DNA of 64,000 nucleotides from contig NZ_LJJF01000001.1 of the NCBI RefSeq assembly GCF_001625365.1, forward strand, positions 434,001 through 498,000. Reading direction: 5' to 3'. How positions within the stretch are numbered: the stretch's first letter is position 1; the number at the start of each line of letters is the position of its first letter. The notes beneath the pieces are model-generated. The model was not told the DNA's origin, made no database searches, and was given only the letters and a program-made list of their open reading frames with translations. The position numbers were made by a program, and so were the translations under genes. Shown here one piece after another: positions 9,128 through 16,854 of this stretch. Source of the DNA: Streptomyces sp. MJM8645 (lineage in GTDB: Bacteria; Actinomycetota; Actinomycetes; Streptomycetales; Streptomycetaceae).

Positions 9128-11689
9128 ATGTACCGCACCGCTTTGCGCAACGTGCTGGCCCACAAGGGCCGACTGCTCATGACGGCGCTGGCCGTCATGC
9201 TCGGCACCGCCTTCGTCGCCGGCACCATGGTCTTCTCCGACACCTTCGGCAACGCGCTCAGGACCCAGAACTCCAAGAGCTACACCGACATCGCCGTCAC
9301 GGTCAGCGACCGCGACGCCGCCCGCCAGGCCTACGACCACACCGGTGAGGACTCCGAGGGCCCGGCCCTCACCGAGGAGATCCGCAAGGCGGTCGCGGCA
9401 CTGCCCGGCGCCGCCGAGGCGCGTGGCGTGGTCAGCGGCTTCGCCGGCATCGCCGACAAGAAGGGCGCGCTGATCGGCAACGGCTTCTCCACCACCGGCA
9501 CCAACTACGTGCCGGGCGCCGACGGCACCGACCCGCGCTACCCGCTGGTCGACGGCCGCGGCCCGCACGGCTCGGGCGAGATCGCACTGGACACCAAGAC
9601 CGCCGAGAAGGGCGGCTACCAGGTCGGCGACACCGTCCGGGTCGCCGTCAACGGCCCGGTGATGAAGCTCAAGCTCACCGGCACCCTGACCACCAACGAC
9701 CCGCGTGTGCTGGCCGGCGGCTCGCTGGCCGCCTTCGACACCGCCACCGCCCAGCAGCTCTACCTGAGCCCGGGCCGCTACGCCGAGCTGGACGTCAAGG
9801 GCAAGCCGGGCGCGGACGACACCGCGCTGCTCGCCGCCGTCAAGCAGACCGCCCCGCAGGGCGACTCGATCGAGGCGAAGACCGGGCGCGAGCTCGCCGC
9901 CGAGCAGGACCGGATGATCCAGCAGGGCACCAAGGTCCTGAGCACCTTCCTGATGGTCTTCGCCTTCATCTCGCTGTTCGTCGGCATCTTCATCATCGCC
10001 AACACCTTCACCATGCTGGTCGCCCAGCGCACCAAGGAACTCGCACTGCTGCGGGCGATCGGCGCCAGCCGCAAGCAGATCACCCGCTCCGTGCTGGTCG
10101 AGGCACTGCTGGTCGGCCTGCTCGCCTCGGCGGCCGGGCTGCTCGCCGGCATCGGGATCGGCGCCGGCATGCAGACGCTGGTCAGCGCGATGGACGACAC
10201 CATGCCGCAGGGCTCGCTGGTGATCAAGCCGCTCACCATCGCGGTGACCCTGCTGGTCGGCGTCCTGGTGACGGTGCTGTCCGCCCTGCTGCCGGCCGTG
10301 CGCGCCTCCCGGATCGCCCCGGTGGCCGCGATGAGCTCGACCGAGCAGCCCGCCACCCAGAAGAGCCTGCTGGTCCGCAACACGATCGGCCTGCTGTTCA
10401 CGCTGGCCGGCGCGGGCTCCCTGGCCGCGGGCGCGGGCGGCAAGGAGTACAAGCTGGTCGGGCTCGGCGCGGGCACCCTGCTGATCGGCGTGTTCGTGCT
10501 GACCCCGCTGCTGGCCAGGCCGCTGATCGCGCTGTTCGCCCCGCTGCTGCGCAAGGTCTACGGCACGCCGGGCAAGCTGGCCCAGGAGAACGCGATCCGC
10601 AACCCGCGCCGGACGGCGGCCACCGCCTCGGCACTGACCATCGGCGTCACCCTGATCACCGCGCTGACCGTGGTCGGCGCCTCGGTGAACAAGGCCGTCG
10701 ACGCGGCGACCGCGGACGACCTCAAGGCCGACTACACCGTCGCCATGCAGAACGGCTCGAAGCTCTCCCCCGAGGTCGCCGGCCAGATCGCCAAGGCGCC
10801 CGGCGTCAGCGCCATGAGCGTGATGCGCGAAGTCCGGGTGACGACCGACAAGGGCGACTCCGACTACGAGTTCCTGACGGGCGTCGACGCCGCGACCATC
10901 GACCAGTTGGCCACCGTCAAGGTCAAGGACGGTTCGGCGGACGCCCTCAAGCAGGGCAAGCTGATGATGAGCTCGGGCACCGCCCAGCGCCTCGGCTTCA
11001 AGGTCGGCGACACCATGGCCGTCACCTACCCGGGCGGGGCCAAGGGCTCGCTCACCGTCGGCGCCGTGCTGGAGGCCAACAGCGCGCTGGCCAACATCGT
11101 CGCCCCGGACAACGTGGTGGGCCCGCACGCGCTGCCCGGCTCCGGCCCGGCGAAGGTCCTGGTGAAGGGCGCCAACGGCGCGGACGAGAAGCTGAAGCAG
11201 GCGCTGCGCGACGCGACCGGCGGCAACCCGCTGATCGCCGTCAAGGGCGAGAAGGACATCAAGGCGGAGAACCGTCAGCTGATCACCGGCATGCTGAACA
11301 TGATGTACGGGCTGCTCGGGATGGCCGTGGTGATCGCGGTGCTCGGCGTGGTCAACACCATGGCGATGTCGGTGTTCGAGCGGCGCCGGGAGATCGGCAT
11401 GCTGCGGGCGATCGGCCTGGACCGGATCGGCATCCGCCGGATGGTCCGGTTGGAGTCGCTGCTGATCGCGCTGTTCGGCGGCGCGGTCGGGATCGGGCTC
11501 GGGATCCTGGTGGCCTGGGCGGGCACCCGCACGATGGCGGACTCGCTCAAGAACATCACCACCGTGGTGCCGCCGCTGCAGATCCTCGGCTTCCTGGTCG
11601 CGGCCGCGGTGATCGGCCTGCTGGCCGCCCTCTGGCCGGCCCACCGGGCCGCCCGGATGGACATCCTGGGCGCGATCAAGAGCGAGTAG
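9128..11689 (+). CDS. FtsX-like/MacB-type ABC transporter permease
   Basis: An 853-aa membrane protein with two FtsX modules. There is an N-terminal helix near residues 15-38, a large periplasmic-type loop, and three helices around 275-405 with the RTKELALLRAIGASRKQI coupling segment. A second set of helices follows at about 430-475, with a second extracellular loop and three helices near 720-845 containing RRREIGMLRAIGLDR. The duplicated arrangement (about ten helices) is the DUF214-type permease common in actinomycetes. It pairs with the ATPase at 8298. A strong terminator follows the stop. Confidence 0.9.
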   Translation: MYRTALRNVLAHKGRLLMTALAVMLGTAFVAGTMVFSDTFGNALRTQNSKSYTDIAVTVSDRDAARQAYDHTGEDSEGPALTEEIRKAVAALPGAAEARGVVSGFAGIADKKGALIGNGFSTTGTNYVPGADGTDPRYPLVDGRGPHGSGEIALDTKTAEKGGYQVGDTVRVAVNGPVMKLKLTGTLTTNDPRVLAGGSLAAFDTATAQQLYLSPGRYAELDVKGKPGADDTALLAAVKQTAPQGDSIEAKTGRELAAEQDRMIQQGTKVLSTFLMVFAFISLFVGIFIIANTFTMLVAQRTKELALLRAIGASRKQITRSVLVEALLVGLLASAAGLLAGIGIGAGMQTLVSAMDDTMPQGSLVIKPLTIAVTLLVGVLVTVLSALLPAVRASRIAPVAAMSSTEQPATQKSLLVRNTIGLLFTLAGAGSLAAGAGGKEYKLVGLGAGTLLIGVFVLTPLLARPLIALFAPLLRKVYGTPGKLAQENAIRNPRRTAATASALTIGVTLITALTVVGASVNKAVDAATADDLKADYTVAMQNGSKLSPEVAGQIAKAPGVSAMSVMREVRVTTDKGDSDYEFLTGVDAATIDQLATVKVKDGSADALKQGKLMMSSGTAQRLGFKVGDTMAVTYPGGAKGSLTVGAVLEANSALANIVAPDNVVGPHALPGSGPAKVLVKGANGADEKLKQALRDATGGNPLIAVKGEKDIKAENRQLITGMLNMMYGLLGMAVVIAVLGVVNTMAMSVFERRREIGMLRAIGLDRIGIRRMVRLESLLIALFGGAVGIGLGILVAWAGTRTMADSLKNITTVVPPLQILGFLVAAAVIGLLAALWPAHRAARMDILGAIKSE

Positions 11690-11706
11690 GCGCCCCCCCG
11701 CAAGCG

Positions 11707-11749
11707 CGCCGGAGCCCCGGACGGTCCTCGACCGTCCGGGGCTCCGGCG
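11707..11749 (+). terminator. 20-bp perfect stem terminator
   Basis: The arms at 11707-11726 and 11730-11749 are perfectly complementary with a 3-nt CTC loop, directly after the FtsX permease stop. This is a very strong factor-independent-like terminator for the ABC operon. Confidence 0.9.
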
Positions 11750-11834
11750 TATCCCGGTCCCACCGGGGCACGGCTGTCGGTGGTGCGTGCAAGGATGCTC
11801 GCGCGCACAGGGGCGAGGCGAAGGGGGCCAAGGC

Positions 11835-12107
11835 ATGGAGACCAGCCGGTTCACGGGCGAGGACCCGCACGGGCACCAGCACGCGGTGAAGGTCGTCTCG
11901 GGGCGGAACAACACCCGGCGCGTGGTCTGCGAGAGCTGCGGCTACCGCAGGTCGGCGGCGTTCGGCGCGCAGGCGAAGGCCTCCCAGCACCTGTCGCAGA
12001 CGCACGAAGCCGGGTACGTCCGGCAGGAGTTCGCGCCGGGCCCGTGGATCGCCGCGGCCGTCGGGCTGGTCGCCCTCATCGTCTTCCTCTGCCTGTACGG
12101 GATATAG
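11835..12107 (+). CDS. 90-aa membrane protein with C2H2-like zinc finger
   Basis: Small protein with an N-terminal soluble part holding CESCGY (near residues 34-39) and HLSQTH (near 53-58), together a plausible Cys2His2 zinc site. One hydrophobic C-terminal helix follows (about residues 67-88, WIAAAVGLVALIVFLCLYG). ATG 11835 is chosen because AAGGGGG lies 7 nt upstream; the open frame begins earlier at 11787 without an RBS. Probably a tail-anchored cytoplasm-facing protein. I do not recognise a characterised family. Confidence 0.6.
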   Translation: METSRFTGEDPHGHQHAVKVVSGRNNTRRVVCESCGYRRSAAFGAQAKASQHLSQTHEAGYVRQEFAPGPWIAAAVGLVALIVFLCLYGI

Positions 12108-12120
12108 CGCCGCACACGAC

Positions 12121-12160
12121 ACCGCCCCGCCCGGCGGGGTGCCGGACGGGGCGGGGCGGT
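12121..12160. terminator. 12-bp hairpin between convergent genes
   Basis: ACCGCCCCGCCC (12121-12132) pairs perfectly with 12149-12160. It lies between the convergent zinc-finger membrane gene and efeU, so it can terminate both directions. Confidence 0.75.
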
Positions 12161-12176
12161 TCGCCGAACGGAGGGG

Positions 12177-13010
12177 TCAGGCGGCCGGCTTGGCGGCGAC
12201 GGGCTTCGCCTTGCCGCTGAACAGGCCGAAGAACACGGCGAGGGTCGGCACCAGGTAGAGCAGCCAGACCACGAGCTGCAGCACCGTCGGGTCCGGCTGG
12301 AAGTTGAACACGCCCTTGAGCAGGGTGCCGTACCAGCTGTCCTTGGGGATGGTGCTGCTGATGTCGAAGGCCACGCTGTGCAGGCCGGGCAGCCAGCCGG
12401 CCTCCTGGAGGTCGTGCACGCCGTAGGCGAGCACGCCGGCCGCGACGACCACCAGCATCGCGCCGGTCCAGGTGAAGAACTTGGCCAGGTTGATCTTCAG
12501 CGCGCCGCGGTAGAACAGCCAGCCGAGCACCACCGAGGTGAGCAGGCCGAGCGCGGCGCCGATCAGCGGGTTGTAGCCGTCGTTGGTGGCCTGCACCGCC
12601 GACCAGATGAACAGCGCGGTCTCCAGGCCCTCGCGGCCGACCGCCAGGAAGCAGGTGACCACCAGGGCCGTGGTGCCCATGGCGATGGCCGCGTCCAGCT
12701 TGCCGTGCAGTTCGGTCTTCAGGTGCCGGGCGGTGCGGCGCATCCAGAACACCATCCAGGTGACCAGCCCGACCGAGATGATCGACAGCGAGCCGCCCAG
12801 CGCCTCCTGGGCCTCGAAGGTGAGCTGCGACGAGCCGAACTGCAGCACGGCGCCGAAGACCATGCTGAGCACCACGGCGGAGGCGACGCCGATCCACACC
12901 GGCGGCAGCTTGTCCCTGCGGCCGGTCTTGACCAGGTAGGCGATCAGGATGCAGACGACCAGGCTGGCTTCGAGGCCTTCGCGCAGGCCGATCAGGTAGT
13001 TGCCGAACAC
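12177..13010 (-). CDS. efeU: Iron permease EfeU (FTR1 family)
   Basis: A 277-aa polytopic membrane protein of the oxidase-dependent iron transporter family. The two REGLE motifs that carry iron are present: REGLEASLV near residues 9-17 in helix 1 and REGLETAL in the fourth helix. About seven helices are visible. Start GTG 13010 lies just after GAGGAG on the minus strand. It is the last gene of efeO-efeB-efeU, 35 bp from efeB. In this system EfeO and EfeB in the cell envelope deliver ferric or ferrous iron, or iron from haem, to the permease. Confidence 0.92.
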   Translation of the reverse strand: MFGNYLIGLREGLEASLVVCILIAYLVKTGRRDKLPPVWIGVASAVVLSMVFGAVLQFGSSQLTFEAQEALGGSLSIISVGLVTWMVFWMRRTARHLKTELHGKLDAAIAMGTTALVVTCFLAVGREGLETALFIWSAVQATNDGYNPLIGAALGLLTSVVLGWLFYRGALKINLAKFFTWTGAMLVVVAAGVLAYGVHDLQEAGWLPGLHSVAFDISSTIPKDSWYGTLLKGVFNFQPDPTVLQLVVWLLYLVPTLAVFFGLFSGKAKPVAAKPAA

Positions 13011-13045
13011 GGCACTCTCCTCGGGGGGTTGAACGGGGCGGGGGA

Positions 13046-14368
13046 TCAGCCGAAGAGCGCTTGGCCCCACCACTCCCCGGGCTTGCGGACGCCCGCCGGG
13101 CAGGCGAAGTGGGCGGAACCGACGTGCTGGATGTACTCGTTGAGCTTGTCGCCGGCCGCGAGCCGCTGCTGGAGCGGCACGAAGGCCTTGCGGGTGTCGC
13201 GCTGGTAGGCGAGGAAGAACAGGCCGGCGTCCAGGCGGCCGAGGCCGTCGGTGCCGTCGGTGAAGGAGAAGCCGCGGCGCAGGATCATCAGGCCGTTGTT
13301 GGCGTCCGGGTGGGCCAGCGCGACGTGCGAGCCGGCGGGCATCGCCTTGAGGTCCGGCGCGTCGTGCTCCTTGACCTTGCCGTAGGGGGCGCCCTCGCCC
13401 TTGGTGCGGCCGAAGGTGTCCTCCTGGTCCTTGAGCGAGGCGCGGTCCCAGGTCTCGATGTGCATCCGGATCCGCCGGGCGACCAGGTAGGAGCCGCCGG
13501 TCATCCACTCGGGGCCGTCGCCGGGGGCGGCCCAGACGTGCTCGGCCAGCCCGGCGCCGTCGGTGCCCGCGATGTTGTGGGTGCCGTCCTTGAAGCCGAG
13601 CAGGTTGCGCGGGGTCTGGGCGTCCGGGGTGGTGGAGGAGGTCTTGCCGAAGCCGAGCTGGGACCAGCGGATGTTGACGGTGCCCATGCCGATCCGGGCC
13701 AGGTTGCGGATCGCGTGCACGGCGACCTGCGGGTCGTCGGCGCAGGCCTGGACGCAGAGGTCGCCGCCGCTGCGCAGCGGGTCGAGCTTGTCGCCCTTGA
13801 AGTTCGGCAGGTCGATCAGGGCCTCGGGGCGCTTGGCGCGGAGGCCGAAGCGGTCGACGCCGTCCTGGTCGAACAGGGTGGGGCCGAAGCCGATGGTGAG
13901 GGTGAGCCGGGAGGCGGGCAGGCCGAGGGCCTCGCCGGTGTCGTCCGGCGGAGCCTCGGGCAGGCCGCCGGCGGCGCCGGTGCCGACCTCGCGGCCGCCG
14001 GTCATCGCGGCGGCGGCCTTGGTCCACTCCTTGAGCATCTTGACCAGCGACTCGCGGGTCGCCTTCTCGGAGACGTCGAAGGCGGCGAAGTGCAGGCGGT
14101 CCTGGACCGGGGTGGCGATGCCGGACTGGTTCTCGCCGTAGAAGGGCACCTCGGCGCCGGTCTGGGCGGCCGCCGCCGGGGCCTGGTCGTCCTGCCGGGT
14201 GGCGGCGGCGACCGAGCCGACGGCGGCGGCGCCGAGCGCGACGCCCGCGCCGGCCCAGCCGATCACGGCCCGTCGGCTGACGGCGCCACCGGCGGCAGCG
14301 GCCGGGGCGTTCGCGGTGCCCTCGGGGTTCTCGGGGTTCTTGGTGCCCTTGGCGTTCTCGGCGTCCAT
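13046..14368 (-). CDS. efeB: Dye-decolourising peroxidase EfeB (Tat-exported)
   Basis: A 440-aa haem peroxidase. A Tat signal with SRRAVIGWAGAG followed by a hydrophobic Ala-rich segment occupies about residues 30-60, after a long polar n-region. The DyP fingerprint GFKDGTHN and a later haem-ligand-type histidine in AHPDANN are present. The family acts outside the membrane, oxidising Fe(II) or removing iron from haem, and works with EfeU and EfeO. ATG 14368 has AGAAGGAT upstream. It lies between efeO (107 bp away) and efeU (35 bp). Confidence 0.92.
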   Translation of the reverse strand: MDAENAKGTKNPENPEGTANAPAAAAGGAVSRRAVIGWAGAGVALGAAAVGSVAAATRQDDQAPAAAAQTGAEVPFYGENQSGIATPVQDRLHFAAFDVSEKATRESLVKMLKEWTKAAAAMTGGREVGTGAAGGLPEAPPDDTGEALGLPASRLTLTIGFGPTLFDQDGVDRFGLRAKRPEALIDLPNFKGDKLDPLRSGGDLCVQACADDPQVAVHAIRNLARIGMGTVNIRWSQLGFGKTSSTTPDAQTPRNLLGFKDGTHNIAGTDGAGLAEHVWAAPGDGPEWMTGGSYLVARRIRMHIETWDRASLKDQEDTFGRTKGEGAPYGKVKEHDAPDLKAMPAGSHVALAHPDANNGLMILRRGFSFTDGTDGLGRLDAGLFFLAYQRDTRKAFVPLQQRLAAGDKLNEYIQHVGSAHFACPAGVRKPGEWWGQALFG

Positions 14369-14475
14369 CGGCGGGCGGATCCTTCTCTGTGCTGACTCGC
14401 CGATGCCGTGGCGGCCGCTTCGGGCCGCCACGGCGTCGGTGGGGTGGGGACGGTGCTCGGGTGGGACCGCGGTCG

Positions 14476-15624
14476 TTACTTGACGACCACGGCGGCGGCC
14501 AGCTTCGACAGCGGCTCGCCCAGCGAGTTGACCGCGTCGGAGAAGGTCTTGCGCTCGGCCTCGGTGACCTTGTCGTAGGAGGTGAAGGTGCCGTCGGCCT
14601 GCTTGTACTTGGCGAGCAGGGCCTGGATCGCGGTGAACTCGGAGTCCAGGGTCTTGGACAGCTCCGGGTCCTTCTCGGCGGCGACCGGCTTCAGCAGCTC
14701 GTAGGCCTTCTGCGCGCCCTCGACGTTGGCCTGGAAGTCGGCCAGGTCGGTGTGGCTGTAGCGGTCCTCCTCGCCGGTGATCTTGTTGGTGGCGACCTCG
14801 TCCAGCAGCTCCTTGGCGCCGTTGGCCATGCTGGTCGCGGTGATCTCGGCCTCGGGGATCTTCTTCTGCCAGTCCTTGAGGTCGTTGACCAGCTGGTCGG
14901 CGAGCTTCTTCTCGTCGTCGCCGATCTTGGCGTCGGCCCAGAGCGACTTCTCCAGCTTGTGCCAGCCGGTCCACTCCTGGCCGGCCTCCAGCTTGTCCTC
15001 GCGGGTGTCGGTCTTGGGGTCGACGTCGCCGAAGCTCTCGGCGACCGGCTCGGTGCGCTCCCAACCGGTGCGCGACGGCGCGTACAGCGACTTGGCCTTC
15101 TCCACGTCGCCGGCCTTGATCGCGGCGGCGAAGGCCTCGACGGCCGGGATGGTGGCGTCGGCCTGCTGCTGGGCGTACGTGCGGTACGCGTCGACGGCGG
15201 CGGTCAGGCGCGGGTCGACGGCGGCGGCGGTGGCGCCCTCGCCGGTCACGGTGATCTTCTGGCGGATGCCGTCGCCGACCATGCCGGGCTTGCAGGCGAT
15301 CTCGTAGGAGCCGGCCTTGATCTCGGCGTTGATGGTGGCCTTGGTGCCGGGGCCGATGTTCTCGCGCTCGGTGACGATCTTGTCGCCGGCGCCGTAGACG
15401 TAGACCTCGGTGGTCTTGGCGCCCTTGTTGCTGATGTCCAGGACGACGTGGCCGGCCGGGAAGCTGGTCTTGGAGACCTCGCAGGCGGTGTCGGTCGCGT
15501 TGATCTTGACCGCGTCCGCGCCGCCCGCCTTGTCGTCCTTCTTCGTCGCACAGCCCGCCAGGGTGGCGGTCGCCACGGCGAGGGTGAGCAGCGCGGCTGC
15601 GGTGGAACGGCGACGGGCGGACAT
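14476..15624 (-). CDS. efeO: Iron-binding lipoprotein EfeO (cupredoxin + M75/imelysin)
   Basis: A 382-aa lipoprotein: Arg-rich n-region, hydrophobic core and lipobox LAGC near residue 24. An N-terminal cupredoxin-like domain (about residues 40-125) is followed by a helical imelysin/peptidase M75 domain. That domain carries the HxxE motif in WHKLEKSLW, the metal-binding signature of EfeO. I chose ATG 15624, which has GGAG 7 nt upstream; the in-frame ATG at 15648 has no RBS. First gene of the efe operon, with an iron box 88-106 bp upstream. Confidence 0.92.
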   Translation of the reverse strand: MSARRRSTAAALLTLAVATATLAGCATKKDDKAGGADAVKINATDTACEVSKTSFPAGHVVLDISNKGAKTTEVYVYGAGDKIVTERENIGPGTKATINAEIKAGSYEIACKPGMVGDGIRQKITVTGEGATAAAVDPRLTAAVDAYRTYAQQQADATIPAVEAFAAAIKAGDVEKAKSLYAPSRTGWERTEPVAESFGDVDPKTDTREDKLEAGQEWTGWHKLEKSLWADAKIGDDEKKLADQLVNDLKDWQKKIPEAEITATSMANGAKELLDEVATNKITGEEDRYSHTDLADFQANVEGAQKAYELLKPVAAEKDPELSKTLDSEFTAIQALLAKYKQADGTFTSYDKVTEAERKTFSDAVNSLGEPLSKLAAAVVVK

Positions 15625-15711
15625 GCGGGCTCCAACGGAAAAGGGCATGGGTGTGCCAGGGCGGGGCAGGGTTGAGCACCGGTGGGGCGCCGGACCAGCG
15701 ACAACCCCGCC

Positions 15712-15730
15712 TTAGCTAAGGCATACCTTA
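15712..15730 (-). promoter_or_regulatory. Iron box (DmdR1/IdeR-like) upstream of efeO
   Basis: TTAGCTAAGGCATACCTTA agrees with the 19-bp streptomycete iron-box consensus at about 14 positions, including the TTAG...AGGC...ACCT core. It lies 88 bp upstream of the efeO start, where an iron-loaded DmdR1-type repressor would block transcription when iron is plentiful. Confidence 0.75.
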
Positions 15731-15749
15731 CGTAAAAACTTTTTTACGT
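15730..15749. promoter_or_regulatory. AT-rich 20-bp near-perfect palindrome
   Basis: ACGTAAAAACTTTTTTACGT has 9-bp complementary arms and is by far the most AT-rich spot for several kilobases. It abuts the iron box. It may be a second operator, a bent A-tract/UP-like element for the efeO promoter, or a T-tailed terminator for the ABC gene above. Confidence 0.45.
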
Positions 15750-15823
15750 CCATACCCGCCCCCCGTCGGAAGCGGGCCGACCGCCCAGCCCGCCCCGACC
15801 GGACCCCGCCCGCCCCGGACCCG

Positions 15824-16648
15824 TCAGCGCCCCGGCGTACGGCGCGCGGCCGCCCGGGCCGTCCACCGGCCCTCGTGCCGGCTGATCCGGATCGGGTGGC
15901 CGAAGGTCACGCTGATCAGCTCGGTGGTCATCACCTCGTCCACCGGCCCGGCCGCCACGCACTCCCCGTCCCGCAGCAGCAGGGCGTGGGTGGTGCTCTC
16001 CGGCAGCTCCTCCAGGTGGTGGGTGACCAGCACGCTGGCCAGCTCCGGGTGCTGGTGGCGCAGCAGGTCCAGGCTGTCCAGCAGCAGCTCGCGGGCGGTC
16101 AGGTCCAGCCCGGTGGCGGGCTCGTCGAGCAGCAGCAGGCGGGGGCTCGGCATCAGCGCGCGGGCGATCAGGGCCCGGCCGCGCTCGCCCTGGGACAGGG
16201 TGGTCCACGCCGACTCGGCGATCGCGCCCATGCCGAGCGTCTCGATCAGCTGCTCGGCCCGCTCCAGCACCTCGGGGCCGGGCTTGCGGTGCCACTCCGG
16301 CTCGATGGTGTTGGTGTGCCCGGTGAGCACCACCTCGCGCACGCTCAGCGGCGAGCGCAGCGGGTGCCGGGGGTTGACGTGCCCGAGGTGGGCGCGCAGC
16401 TCGCGGATGTCCACCCGGCCGAGCCGGCGGCCGAGCACGTCCACCTCGCCCCGGGTGGGGTGGGAGACCGCGCCGAGCAGGGCGAGCAGGGTCGACTTCC
16501 CGGCGCCGTTGGGGCCGAGCAGCGCCCAGTGCTCGCCCGGCTCGATGGCGAGGGTGATCCCGCGCAGCAGGTGGCGGCCGTCGCGTACGACGTCCACGTC
16601 CTGGGTGCGCAGCAGCGGGCCGTCGAAGGACGGGACGGACGAGCTCAT
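15824..16648 (-). CDS. ABC transporter ATP-binding protein (ModF/YfiL-like, solitary)
   Basis: A 274-aa ATPase with Walker A GPNGAGKST near residues 42-50, signature LSQGERGR, Walker B LLLLDEPATGLD and H-loop VTHHLEE. The LSQGE signature and HHLEELP segment are typical of a group of cytosolic ABC ATPases without an encoded permease. No membrane partner is adjacent, so it may work with a distant permease or as a non-transport ABC protein. ATG 16648 has GGAGG well placed. It precedes efeO on the same strand but the 200-bp gap contains the iron box. Confidence 0.85.
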   Translation of the reverse strand: MSSSVPSFDGPLLRTQDVDVVRDGRHLLRGITLAIEPGEHWALLGPNGAGKSTLLALLGAVSHPTRGEVDVLGRRLGRVDIRELRAHLGHVNPRHPLRSPLSVREVVLTGHTNTIEPEWHRKPGPEVLERAEQLIETLGMGAIAESAWTTLSQGERGRALIARALMPSPRLLLLDEPATGLDLTARELLLDSLDLLRHQHPELASVLVTHHLEELPESTTHALLLRDGECVAAGPVDEVMTTELISVTFGHPIRISRHEGRWTARAAARRTPGR

Positions 16649-16664
16649 GGGGGCGGACCTCCGA

Positions 16665-16703
16665 GGTACGGCGCCGGACAGGGTGCGGGCGGGGCGCCGT
16701 ACC
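16665..16703. promoter_or_regulatory. 11-bp inverted repeat between divergent genes
   Basis: GGTACGGCGCC (16665-16675) and its exact complement (16693-16703) are separated by 17 bp. They lie 17 bp upstream of the ABC ATPase start and 150 bp upstream of the adenylation-domain gene. They may be an operator or a hairpin in the 5' leader of the ATPase. Confidence 0.4.
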
Positions 16704-16854
16704 GGACGGGCCGGCGCCGACCGTCTGCGTGCAGAGTACAACCGTCGCCGCGTGCGGAGCCGGGCCGTCCGAGGAGTGGACGCTCCAGAACCCTGTCGCG
16801 CAGCGGGAGTTGGGAGGATGATCGGGGGATTCGGAGGGGATGAGGGGAGCGCCG

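Noticed and set aside
9065..11914. 949-aa open frame antisense to the FtsX permease
   Set aside because: Composition-driven shadow (Gly/Gln/His/Arg-rich) opposite a clear permease.
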